A stretch of 22,618 nt of DNA, from positions 1-22,618 of the forward strand of contig CANBSV010000039.1 in NCBI GenBank assembly GCA_947372225.1. The letters run 5' to 3'. The position numbers and the translations under genes were made by a program. The notes below the pieces were generated by a model. The model was not told the origin of the DNA. It did no database searches and saw nothing but the letters and a program-made list of their open reading frames with translations. Below are positions 10,606 to 17,999 of the stretch, one piece after another. The DNA comes from Burkholderiales bacterium. Its GTDB lineage: Bacteria; Pseudomonadota; Gammaproteobacteria; Burkholderiales; Burkholderiaceae_C. The stretch's first letter is position 1, and every line of letters starts with the position of its first letter.

Positions 10606-11508
10606 TCAGATGTCGGCGGCGAATTCGCCGGGGTTCGCGTCCCAGCGTTCGAAGTCATATTCGGCATCGAGCAGCGACCAGGCTTCCTCGGCGGTCTCGA
10701 CATAGTGAAACAGCGAGGTGTCGTCCGGCGAGATCATGCCGGTGTCGATGAGCACATCGAAATCGATCAGCCGTGACCAGAACTCGCGCCCGAACAGCAG
10801 GATCGGCCGCTTGCGGCATTTTCCGGTTTGCACCAGCGTCATCGTCTCGAACAGCTCGTCGAGTGTGCCGAAGCCCCCGGGAAAGCACACCAGCGCGATG
10901 CTGCGCATCAGGAAGTGCATCTTGCGCAGCGCGAAGTAGTGAAACTGAAAGCACAGCTCGGGCGTGATGTATGGATTGGGCGCTTGCTCGTGTGGCAAGA
11001 CGATGTTCATGCCGATGCTCTTGCCACCCACATCAAAGGCGCCGCGGTTGCCTGCTTCCATGATGCCGGGGCCTCCACCCGTGACCACGTACACCGGCAC
11101 ATCGAGCGAGGCGGTGCGGCTTGTCACCAAGGCGGCGAAGCGGCGCGCTTCCTCGTAGTAACGCGACATCTGCAAGCGGGTTTCGGCGCGGCGGATCTGC
11201 GCGCCGTCGCCCGTCGATAGCGCGGCTGCCAATTCGGCTTGCGCCACATCGGGCGGAAGGATGCGCGCGCTGCCGAAGATCACGATCGTCGATTCAATGC
11301 CGGCTTCTTGCTGCACCAGTTCGGGCTTGAGCAACTCGAGCTGCAGCCGCACCGGGCGCAGTTCCTCGCGCAGCAGGAAATCGTGATCGGTGAAGGCCAG
11401 CCGGAACGAACTCTCAGGGCCCTGATAGCGCGAGGCCGGCGCCGCGCTGGTGGCGTCTTCCTTGGCGGAGGGGAAGTTTCTTGCGGTCAGCCGATCGTGC
11501 TTTTTCAT
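10606..11508 (-). CDS. LOG-family (TIGR00730-type) Rossmann-fold protein
   Basis: 300 residues. The two family signatures are present: GGGPGIMEAGNRGA (from about 144) and PGGFGTLDELFE (from about 210). These build the nucleotide-binding and catalytic site of LOG-type nucleotide phosphoribohydrolases, which release a base from a nucleoside 5'-monophosphate and are often mis-labelled lysine decarboxylases. An N-terminal extension of about 70 residues precedes the core. Three possible starts lie within ten bases (GTG 11517, ATG 11514, ATG 11508). ATG 11508 is best because AAGG at 11517-11520 is then correctly spaced. It lies 27 bases after the moeB stop and 18 before arginase. Whether it acts on purine or cytokinin-like nucleotides is not determined. 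Confidence 0.87.
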   Translation of the reverse strand: MKKHDRLTARNFPSAKEDATSAAPASRYQGPESSFRLAFTDHDFLLREELRPVRLQLELLKPELVQQEAGIESTIVIFGSARILPPDVAQAELAAALSTGDGAQIRRAETRLQMSRYYEEARRFAALVTSRTASLDVPVYVVTGGGPGIMEAGNRGAFDVGGKSIGMNIVLPHEQAPNPYITPELCFQFHYFALRKMHFLMRSIALVCFPGGFGTLDELFETMTLVQTGKCRKRPILLFGREFWSRLIDFDVLIDTGMISPDDTSLFHYVETAEEAWSLLDAEYDFERWDANPGEFAADI

Positions 11509-11535
11509 GGGCATCACCTTAGCGTGAGCTCAGAT

Positions 11536-12291
11536 TTAACTCGCTCGTGTGTGACACACCGGGCAGGCGGGGTTTCTCGGCACGCGGATTTCACTCCACA
11601 CCATCGAGCGCGCATCGAGCATTTGCAGCCGTCCGGCCAGTGGACTTCCCACGCCGGCCAGCAGCTTGAGCGCTTCGGCCGCCTGCATGCTGCCGATGAT
11701 GCCCACCAGCGGCGCGAACACGCCCATGGTGGCGCAGTGCGCTTCGACAAAGCCTGCCTCGGGCGCAAAGACGCAGGCGTAGCACGGCTGCGCCGCATCG
11801 CCTGTGTCGTAGACCGCGATCTGCCCGTCAAAGCCGATTGCCGCGCCCGACACCAGCGGTCGCGCGTGCTTCACGCAAGCCGCATTGACCGCCTGTCGGG
11901 TGGCGAAGTTGTCACTGCAGTCGATCACCACATCGGCGGCGGCCACCAGCGCATCCAGCCGCTCCGCATCGGCGCGTTCGTGCAGCGCGACCACGCGCAC
12001 TTCGGGGTTGAGTGCGGCGATGGCGGCAGCGGCCGAATCGACCTTGGGCTGCCCCACGCGCGCCAGGCTGTGCGCGATCTGCCGCTGCAAATTGGTGAGC
12101 TCCACCGTGTCGCCATCGACCAGCGTGAGCGTGCCGATGCCGGCGGTGGCCAGGTAAAGCGCCACCGGTGAGCCCAGACCGCCCGCGCCGATGACCAGCG
12201 CGTGCGCGGCCAGCCAGCGCCGCTGGCCTTCGATGCCGATGTCATCGAGCAGGATGTGGCGCGAATAGCGCAGCAGCTGGTCGTCGTTCAT
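11536..12291 (-). CDS. moeB: MoeB/ThiF/HesA-family adenylyltransferase
   Basis: E1-like enzyme that adenylates the C-terminal Gly-Gly of a sulfur-carrier protein (MoaD or ThiS) for molybdopterin or thiamin synthesis; 251 residues. It has the nucleotide-binding loop GAGGLGS (35-41), VDGDTVELTNLQRQ (58-71), the CSDNF motif (125-129), two zinc-binding Cys pairs (C170/C173 and C243/C246), and Cys186 followed by ATMGVFAPLVGIIGSMQA. There is no C-terminal rhodanese domain, as in bacterial MoeB/ThiF. MoaD and ThiS partners are not in the window, so the MoeB versus ThiF assignment is not fully settled. It lies 90 bases downstream of ctpA, beyond a terminator, and has a poor ribosome-binding site. Confidence 0.85.
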   Translation of the reverse strand: MNDDQLLRYSRHILLDDIGIEGQRRWLAAHALVIGAGGLGSPVALYLATAGIGTLTLVDGDTVELTNLQRQIAHSLARVGQPKVDSAAAAIAALNPEVRVVALHERADAERLDALVAAADVVIDCSDNFATRQAVNAACVKHARPLVSGAAIGFDGQIAVYDTGDAAQPCYACVFAPEAGFVEAHCATMGVFAPLVGIIGSMQAAEALKLLAGVGSPLAGRLQMLDARSMVWSEIRVPRNPACPVCHTRAS

Positions 12292-12327
12292 GCGCAGTGG
12301 CAGCAGTGCGGGGTGCGCTGCCGCCCG

Positions 12328-12353
12328 AAAAAACGCCCGCGTTCAGCGGGCGT
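12328..12353 (-). terminator. Rho-independent terminator of the S41 protease gene
   Basis: On the minus strand an 8-bp perfect stem (ACGCCCGC / GCGGGCGT) with a five-base loop runs directly into a T-run, starting 28 bases after the protease stop. This is a textbook intrinsic terminator. It lies before moeB, so moeB and its followers depend on read-through or their own promoter. Confidence 0.85.
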
Positions 12354-12380
12354 CGGGTGCCGGGCGCCAGAGGCGTGGCG

Positions 12381-13820
12381 TCAGTTGGTTTCGGCGTCGG
12401 GCTTGCGTTCGGCCAGCGTCTTGCTGACGAGCACCGGCTTGCCCTTGAGCTGGTTGATGGCCTGGGTGAGCTGGAAGTCCTCGGTGCTGCCGAACTCGGG
12501 CAGCGGCTTGACCGGCACGTTCTTCTTGGACTGTTCGGCTTCGAGCTTTTCACGGGCGAGCTCGCGGGCCTTTTCGCGGGCCTCGTCCTTTTGCTCGGCG
12601 CCCTGGCCGCTTTGCAGGTGCTTTTCAAGGTCGGCCTCGCGCAAACGCAGCGACGAGAACAGGTTGCCTTCGGCGGTCTCGTCGAGCATCACGTCGGGCA
12701 CGATGCCCTTGGCCTGGATCGAACGGCCGCTGGGCGTGTAGTAGCGAGCCGTGGTGATCTTCAGTGCGGTGTCGGCCGACAGCTGCCGCACCGTTTGCAC
12801 CGAGCCCTTGCCGAAGCTCTGCGCGCCCATCACCAGCGCACGCTTGTTGTCCTGCAAGGCGCCGGCCACGATTTCGCTCGCCGATGCCGAGCCCTCATTG
12901 ACCAGCACCACCAACGGCACCGACTTGAGCGCTTCGGGCAGGCGCTTGAGCGGGTCGCTGCCGCCGCGGCGCAGATAGAACTCGGGCGATGCCTTGAACA
13001 CAGCCTTCGATTCGGGGATCTGGCCGTTGGTGGACACCACCGTGGCCTCGCTGGGCAGGAACGCTGCGGACACTGCCACCGATGCTTCGAGCAGACCGCC
13101 CGGATCGTTGCGCAAGTCGAGCACGATGCCCTTGAGGTTCGGGTCTTGCTTGTAGAGGTCTTCAAGGCGGTGGGCGAAGTCCTCGACCGTGCGGTCCTGG
13201 AACTGGTTGATGCGCAACCAGGCATAGCCCGGCTCGACCATCTTGGCGCGCACGCTCACCGTGTTGATTTCTTCGCGCACGATGGTCACCGGAAAGCTGC
13301 GGCTTTCAGCCTTGCGAAAAACCACCAGCATGACCTTGGTGCCTGGCTCACCGCGCATGCGCTTGACGGCTTGGTCGATCGTCAGACCCTTGACCGCGGT
13401 CTCGTCAATCTTGGTGATCAGGTCGCCGCTTTTCAGCCCGGCGCGAAACGCCGGTGAGCCCTCGATCGGGGAGACCACCTTGACCAGGCCGTCTTCCATG
13501 CCGATCTCGATGCCCACGCCCACGAAGCGCCCGGTGGTGCCTTCACGAAATTCCTTGAACGACTTCTTGTCGAAGTATTGCGAGTGCGGATCAAGCCCGG
13601 CCACCATGCCGCCGATGGCGTCGGTGATGAGCTTCTTCTCGTCGACCGTTTCGACGTAATCGCTCTTGACCATGCCGAACACGGCAGCGAGTTGTTGGAG
13701 TTCTTCGATGGGCAACGCACCGACGGTGCTGCGTGCGGAGGCCTGCAACTGCATGGTGGCCAACGCACCGGCAAGCGCGCCGATGCCGATCCAACCCCAA
13801 ATCTTCAACTTGCTGCCCAT
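12381..13820 (-). CDS. ctpA: S41-family C-terminal processing protease (CtpA-like)
   Basis: Periplasmic serine protease that trims or degrades envelope proteins; 479 residues, typical of CtpA. An N-terminal signal or anchor helix (residues 5-27) is followed by a cap region with DPHSQYFD (about 77-84), a PDZ domain (about 96-176, GVGIEIG ... PAFRAGLKSGDLI), and the S41 catalytic core. Its Ser-Lys dyad is Ser313 in NEGSASASE and Lys338 in SFGKGS. A charged, coiled-coil-like Lys/Glu/Ala tail closes it. ATG 13820 is chosen over ATG 13847 because AGAGG sits seven bases upstream and the signal anchor starts there. A strong terminator follows. Neighbouring moeB is a common arrangement in betaproteobacteria. 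Confidence 0.92.
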   Translation of the reverse strand: MGSKLKIWGWIGIGALAGALATMQLQASARSTVGALPIEELQQLAAVFGMVKSDYVETVDEKKLITDAIGGMVAGLDPHSQYFDKKSFKEFREGTTGRFVGVGIEIGMEDGLVKVVSPIEGSPAFRAGLKSGDLITKIDETAVKGLTIDQAVKRMRGEPGTKVMLVVFRKAESRSFPVTIVREEINTVSVRAKMVEPGYAWLRINQFQDRTVEDFAHRLEDLYKQDPNLKGIVLDLRNDPGGLLEASVAVSAAFLPSEATVVSTNGQIPESKAVFKASPEFYLRRGGSDPLKRLPEALKSVPLVVLVNEGSASASEIVAGALQDNKRALVMGAQSFGKGSVQTVRQLSADTALKITTARYYTPSGRSIQAKGIVPDVMLDETAEGNLFSSLRLREADLEKHLQSGQGAEQKDEAREKARELAREKLEAEQSKKNVPVKPLPEFGSTEDFQLTQAINQLKGKPVLVSKTLAERKPDAETN

Positions 13821-13861
13821 CTCGGAACCTCTCGCTGGTGTGTTCATCCGTGTCTCGATCC

Positions 13862-13889
13862 AGTATAGGACTCAGGATCCGTATGGATC
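13862..13889 (-). promoter_or_regulatory. Possible ctpA promoter with overlapping palindrome
   Basis: On the minus strand TATACT (13867-13862) is a good -10 hexamer, giving +1 near 13855 and a 34-base leader to ATG 13820. No matching -35 is present. Instead a perfect palindrome GATCC-GTAT-GGATC occupies 13876-13889, about -21 to -34. A palindrome inside a promoter spacer could be an operator for a repressor or an activator of MerR type, but it contains a BamHI-like motif that may be chance. Confidence 0.3.
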
Positions 13890-13997
13890 GCTCGAGAAGC
13901 GCTTTGGTTCAATGCTTGCGCGCGGCTTCACAGCCTGAACGCTGGCAAGGGCGGACCACGGCGCACAGCCCCAGGAGCGACGCTCATCCCACCGGCG

Positions 13998-14999
13998 TCA
14001 AAAGCTCCATGCCAGCGCCAGTCCGATGCTGTCCGAATCGTTGTTGAACACCGTTGCACTGGAGCGGAAGTTCGAGGAATTCCATTCGAGGCGCGCCTCC
14101 AGACTGTCCGTTATGTGCCTGGACAGCGACAGGTCGATGCCGGTGTATCGGTCGGACCGCCGCACACGCAGCAGCGGGTCGAAGGCGGCGAACTTGACCT
14201 GCTGTGCGATCACGCTGGCCTGCAGTTCCCAGCCGGGCGCCGGAGTGGCCTCCCAAGCCAGCCTCAGCATCAGCTCCCGATTGTCGAAGGCACGCTCGTC
14301 ACGCTGGTTTCGCTCGCGCGCGACCGTGACCTGGGCGGTCCAGACGGATTGCCAGGCCCAGCCGGTAGCCCAGCGCAGGTTGCCCGTGATGGACTGATAG
14401 CGCGCATCAAGCAAGGCGCTGTCGCCCGGATGGCGACGCATCGCCAGGTTGACGAGGGCATAGGCAGAGATCTGCTCGTTGACCGCCACGGCGGCATCCG
14501 CAGCCAGCGCCTGCACATTCATGTAGACCTTGTGCGCCACGCGCCACTGTTCGCGCTGGTAGCGAGCACCCAGCGTGGCCGAACCGAGCCGCCATTGCAG
14601 ACCGGCGTCGGCCTGCGCGATGCCGGTGTCGGCGTCGCTGCTGCTCTGGCCGGTGCGCGAATCGACCCCTGCGTTAGCGGTGCAGTAGATGGAGCTGCCG
14701 CAGGCCACGACCGCGCTGAGCGATCCCGATAGGTGGCGAAAGGTCTCCGTGCTCCTGGCGCCACCGTCAGACACCAGCACCGCCGCATCGTCGATGCGAA
14801 TCACGTTGAACTTCGAACGCTCGCGAACCAGTCCGAACTCCAGCGTGCCGGACAGCGGTGACTCTGGTGTGATGCTGGTGTCCTGAGCCCGGGCCAGCAG
14901 TGGCGCCCACAGCGCCACCGCCACACACAAGACCTCGCTGTGCCAGGAGCGGCGGAACCAGGAAGTCAACAACCAGCTTACGGACGCACGCGTGAGCAC
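13998..14999 (-). CDS. Outer-membrane beta-barrel protein, function unknown
   Basis: About 333 residues from GTG 14999. A signal peptide (WFRRSWHSE then VLCVAVALWAPLLARAQ) precedes alternating polar/hydrophobic strands with tight turns, many aromatic residues at strand ends, and a terminal ALAWSF ending in Phe, the barrel-insertion signal. The C-terminal third (RRSDRYTGIDLSLSRHITDSL and following strands) resembles the barrel part of surface-lipoprotein assembly-modifier or DUF560-like proteins, but no TPR region is present, so I leave it unassigned. There is no ATG near the start: GTG 14999 overlaps the upstream small gene by 22 bases, while TTG 14972 or 14969 lies just after its TAA and would give a cleaner signal peptide. 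Either way, coupling to the small secreted peptide is likely. Confidence 0.7.
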   Translation of the reverse strand: MLTRASVSWLLTSWFRRSWHSEVLCVAVALWAPLLARAQDTSITPESPLSGTLEFGLVRERSKFNVIRIDDAAVLVSDGGARSTETFRHLSGSLSAVVACGSSIYCTANAGVDSRTGQSSSDADTGIAQADAGLQWRLGSATLGARYQREQWRVAHKVYMNVQALAADAAVAVNEQISAYALVNLAMRRHPGDSALLDARYQSITGNLRWATGWAWQSVWTAQVTVARERNQRDERAFDNRELMLRLAWEATPAPGWELQASVIAQQVKFAAFDPLLRVRRSDRYTGIDLSLSRHITDSLEARLEWNSSNFRSSATVFNNDSDSIGLALAWSF

Positions 15000-15145
15000 A
15001 CCACGATGAAGTGGCCCGGCTGACCTGGCACGGGCACCGCAGAGCAATGGGCGCTCTTGGCCTGAACAGGGGCGGCGAAGGAAAGGCCGGCCACGGTGGC
15101 GATCACGGCAAGCGCGGCGAAGGTGGTGCGAATCGAGGTCTTCAT
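14978..15145 (-). CDS. Small secreted peptide with a cysteine pair
   Basis: 55-residue precursor. A classic signal peptide (MKTSIRTTF, hydrophobic core, then AAPVQA) should be cleaved after residue 29 to release a 26-residue peptide with cysteines at mature positions 5 and 21, a PVPGQPG turn and a basic C-terminus (SRVRP). The two cysteines could form a disulfide in the periplasm. ATG 15145 is chosen because the signal peptide begins there; AGGA lies 10 bases upstream. A 6-bp hairpin (GCCTCA/TGAGGC, 15166-15181) sits in the leader. The following barrel gene overlaps or nearly abuts it, so the two are probably co-transcribed. I do not recognise the family. Confidence 0.6.
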   Translation of the reverse strand: MKTSIRTTFAALAVIATVAGLSFAAPVQAKSAHCSAVPVPGQPGHFIVVCSRVRP

Positions 15146-15222
15146 GGTCAATGTCCTGATGGTAGGCCTCAGGATTGAGGCGATCAGTAGGCGCAAAGCC
15201 TGTGCCAGACCCGTGAACTCTT

Positions 15223-15417
15223 TCAAATCAACAACTTACATGAATGCTGCGCTCCGATTTGGGTGAAATAACCCAGCGCCGCTTCAGTCGGCGGGTCGTT
15301 TCCCCCAATTTGCAAGGCGAGCTCGACGCCCCTCGCAACCAGCGCGGCCCACTGAACCACTCGCTCGATCTGCGCGAGGAACTCCCCGCCTCGCAAAGTT
15401 GCATGGGGTTGACTCAT
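15223..15417 (-). pseudogene. Possible IS5-family transposase N-terminal remnant
   Basis: A 64-residue frame contains GGEFLAQIERVVQWAALVA (coding bases 15333-15389), which resembles the conserved start of IS5-family DDE transposases (F-L-x-x-I/M-E-x-V-V-P-W-x-x-L, with Gln replacing the usual Pro). After that the similarity stops, and the catalytic domain is absent. The frame upstream is closed by a TGA near 15450. It looks like a truncated relic, not a working gene. The match is from memory of the family, not a search. Confidence 0.4.
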
Positions 15418-15461
15418 ACCGTACGTTGGCAGTTGGTGAAACTCTTTTGATATTCAGCGCC

Positions 15462-15491
15462 AGATGGCAAAGCAAAGCCATCTTCCATGGC
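15462..15491. repeat. Nested, mutually exclusive inverted repeats after the flippase gene
   Basis: AGATGGC (15462-15468) pairs with GCCATCT (15477-15483) over an 8-base loop. GCCAT (15477-15481) can instead pair with ATGGC (15487-15491) over a 5-base loop. The shared middle arm makes the two hairpins exclusive. They lie 27-56 bases past the flippase stop, with no T-run on the minus strand, so they may be a 3' end structure of the polysaccharide transcript. Confidence 0.4.
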
Positions 15492-15517
15492 ATTGATTAT
15501 GACTTTATATGCATGGA

Positions 15518-16867
15518 TCAGATAACTCTAGTCAGCCCGGGCCCGAATAATGCCCAAACAGTAATCACAACCATTGATAGAAAAATTACTGGAAAGTCAA
15601 TTTTAGGATACCAAAATCCAGCCCTTAAGTAGATATAAGAAATTACTGGGTAGCTTAGCCAACCCGAGGCAGCAATGCCATAAATTACCCCAATATTACC
15701 CCAGTAATAATGCCCAATGAAAACTGCCGCCCACAAACCAGAAGCCATGGCCATCACAATTTTTATTGTGAGCTCGGGACGTGAAATTGACGTCTCCAAG
15801 TTCGCGTACGACACATTCAAAGCAACAGCAAAATTACCAATTGCCATTATCTCCATAATGGCCGCAGCCCCGATATATCTTGAATCGTAAAGGATGCTAA
15901 TCAGCGGCCTTGAAATAACTAGAATAATTAAAGAGATAGCCCAAATAAAAGTTACTTGAACCACCCTCGCCCTACCGACAAAAATATGTAATTTTCGATG
16001 ATTTTGCTCTCGATGTAATTCGGCATACGCCGGGAAAAATATTTTCCCAGAAAGCATTTGCACCACACCTATACAAAGTCCACTCAGCGAGGCTGCAATA
16101 CTGACCATTCCCATCGTCTTCATATCCATGAGTGAGCCCATCAACAACTTGCTTCCTTCTCCACAAGCAAATGTCAATGTCGAGCTCACAAGGATTAACC
16201 CTCCGAACCTCATGATTTGTCGAGCATGATTCTCGTCGAGGCGAAGGCGATTAAGTCGACCTGGATAATAAAAGTGGCTGATTGCGCAGGTAAACATTGC
16301 ACTCGCGAGTCCTCCCCATGCGAGACTGGAAGGACTTTTATTAAAAAGGGCCAATATCACCATTACTACGAGACCAGTCACTTGGGATCCTAGCCCTACC
16401 CAGAAATATTGGCGCTCTTGCATTTTTCGATGAGCCGTCTGCAGTTTTGTGGAATTAAATCCTCCAATCAGGGCGGTAGCAGAAATGATGCGAATAATTT
16501 CCTGCAGTCGGCTGTCCTGATAGAAGTTTGCAGCCCAAGTCGATCCAAGAAAAAGTGCTACTGCGATGAGGGCCCCTTTTATTATTTGCAATACCCAAGC
16601 AGTATCGAGAAAGAGGTCGTCGCCCCCATCTTGGTGAACGATGACACTCTGACTTATTCCGACGTCAGTAAGCATTACAACACCGACGTAGATCGCACTA
16701 GCGATCGCCATTACTCCGAATGCCTCTGGGAATAAAAGTTTGGCAAGTATTAAGTTGCTAGCCAAGCGCAAAACTTGTCCAACGGCATATCCGCCGAGTG
16801 CCCAACTACCAGCATTCATCACTCTCTGACGCAGGGTACTTTTTGTGCTGGTGAATTCGGTGGTCAA
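15518..16867 (-). CDS. Polysaccharide flippase, Wzx/MATE-like
   Basis: Inner-membrane flippase moving lipid-linked oligosaccharide across the membrane; 449 residues with about 12-14 hydrophobic helices. The N-terminus LRQRVMNAGSWALGGYAVGQ and FPEAFGVMAIASAIYVG are typical of the oligosaccharide flippase (polysaccharide biosynthesis protein) family. The TTG at 16867 is preferred: it lies one base after the upstream stop and keeps the conserved first amphipathic segment. ATG 16819 would start inside it. The gene is strikingly AT-rich: hand counts of three 60-base rows gave 40-47% GC against about 65% in the kinase. This suggests separate acquisition, as is common for Wzx genes. Last gene of the cluster. 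Confidence 0.88.
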   Translation of the reverse strand: MTTEFTSTKSTLRQRVMNAGSWALGGYAVGQVLRLASNLILAKLLFPEAFGVMAIASAIYVGVVMLTDVGISQSVIVHQDGGDDLFLDTAWVLQIIKGALIAVALFLGSTWAANFYQDSRLQEIIRIISATALIGGFNSTKLQTAHRKMQERQYFWVGLGSQVTGLVVMVILALFNKSPSSLAWGGLASAMFTCAISHFYYPGRLNRLRLDENHARQIMRFGGLILVSSTLTFACGEGSKLLMGSLMDMKTMGMVSIAASLSGLCIGVVQMLSGKIFFPAYAELHREQNHRKLHIFVGRARVVQVTFIWAISLIILVISRPLISILYDSRYIGAAAIMEIMAIGNFAVALNVSYANLETSISRPELTIKIVMAMASGLWAAVFIGHYYWGNIGVIYGIAASGWLSYPVISYIYLRAGFWYPKIDFPVIFLSMVVITVWALFGPGLTRVI

Positions 16868-16868
16868 G

Positions 16869-17999
16869 TCAATCTTTCTGAAACCGTATGCGGCTGGACG
16901 TGGGAGCGAGAACTATGACGCTCATCCCACATGCTTTTCGATGAGCCTGCAGCAGCGCCAAGGCAGCTAGGCATGAATTGTCCAGTTCAGTCACTGCTGA
17001 CAGGTCGATCGTGAGCAGACGGTTTGCAGACGCACAAATATGACAAACATGCTTGAGCGTCTGCCGCTGACTAGGGTCAAGCTTTCCAGTGACAGTAACG
17101 GTCACGCCAGTTTTCGACTCACTGATCCGACAGACCGGCTGAGCGGGTTTTGGCATATGTCCCGAAGGTCGTCGACTCAAAAAATCTGGGAGCACATGCC
17201 ACGCCAGCAGCCGTAAGAACACACATCCATCAACAAAATACCTTTTCCAAAGGTGGGGCTCTTCTTTGACCCGCCAAAGCCATTCGAACCCAGTCCGTCT
17301 GACCCATTTCGGAGCCCGTTTCAGGGTGCCAGCCACAAAATTCACAACTGCACCCAAGTGACTCACCACCGGTGTGTTGAGCCGTGAGAGGTTGTGCTCA
17401 ATCCATGCTTGACCCTTGGCCGCTCCTAGCGAAACCACGAGGAAATCTGCCCCACTGGCGTTGATCCGTTCGATGGTGGCCTGATCGCTCATCTGTTCCA
17501 CGCTGCCAAAGCCGGCCTCATCAAACCCTACGCATCGCATAGGCCCTGCTGCGGCATTGATCGTGGCCGCAGCGGCGGCGGCCGCTCCTGGTTGTCCTCC
17601 AAAAAAATAAACTGAAATGGGCGGGGCCCCTTCTCGTCGTAATGCCTCGAAAAGGTCCGAGCCGCTCACTCTTTCGGGCACCGCAATGCCCATCATCCTC
17701 GCCACCCACACCAGTGGCATCCCGTCCATCAGGCTGAGATCACTGTGAAAAACCGAGTCTCGGAATGCTGAATCCCGCGTCGCAGCGACGACAAAGTTGG
17801 TATTTGGTGTCGACATGAAAAGACGTGTTCGCGACGACACGGCATCGCGAATCCGCGCGACGGCGCCGTCCAAGTCGATCAGATCAAACGGAAGTCCCAG
17901 CACAAGGCACAGATTGCGGCCGAAGTCGACGGTGTGTCCGGTGGCTTCGTGTGTGGACCGCAAAGTCGCAGCCGGTTCAAGCTCAAGACTTGTCGTCAT
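16869..17999 (-). CDS. WecG/TagA-family glycosyltransferase fused to a STAS domain
   Basis: 376 residues. Residues about 30-265 form a GT26 (WecG/TagA/CpsF) enzyme, which adds a sugar to a lipid-diphosphate-linked acceptor. Its signatures are STPNTNFVVAATRD (63-76), SLMDGMPLVWVAR (89-101), ERVSGSDLFE (109-118), PKWVRRTGFEWLWRVKEEP (230-248) and LWKRYF. GT26 proteins normally end soon after. Here a linker (SRRPSGHMPKPAQP) leads to about 85 residues resembling a STAS domain: GVTVTVTGKLDPS, LLTIDLSAVTELDNSCLAAL, GMSVIVLAP. Ser342 sits where anti-sigma-factor antagonists have their phosphorylated Ser. ATG 17999 lies inside the last codons of the upstream glycosyltransferase (17-base overlap), so co-translation is likely. 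Confidence 0.87.
   Translation of the reverse strand: MTTSLELEPAATLRSTHEATGHTVDFGRNLCLVLGLPFDLIDLDGAVARIRDAVSSRTRLFMSTPNTNFVVAATRDSAFRDSVFHSDLSLMDGMPLVWVARMMGIAVPERVSGSDLFEALRREGAPPISVYFFGGQPGAAAAAAATINAAAGPMRCVGFDEAGFGSVEQMSDQATIERINASGADFLVVSLGAAKGQAWIEHNLSRLNTPVVSHLGAVVNFVAGTLKRAPKWVRRTGFEWLWRVKEEPHLWKRYFVDGCVFLRLLAWHVLPDFLSRRPSGHMPKPAQPVCRISESKTGVTVTVTGKLDPSQRQTLKHVCHICASANRLLTIDLSAVTELDNSCLAALALLQAHRKACGMSVIVLAPTSSRIRFQKD

Larger units (their letters stand above)
15146..15517. other. Intergenic region between polysaccharide cluster and small-peptide gene
   Basis: 372 bases with no intact gene. It holds the leader of the small-peptide gene with its hairpin (15166-15181), a probable IS5-type transposase remnant (15334-15417) and nested inverted repeats just after the flippase stop (15462-15491). 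I see no convincing -35/-10 pair. Confidence 0.6.

Noticed and set aside
12297..13457. 386-codon plus-strand open frame opposite the S41 protease
   Set aside because: Shadow frame; the minus strand carries the complete PDZ and S41 catalytic motifs.
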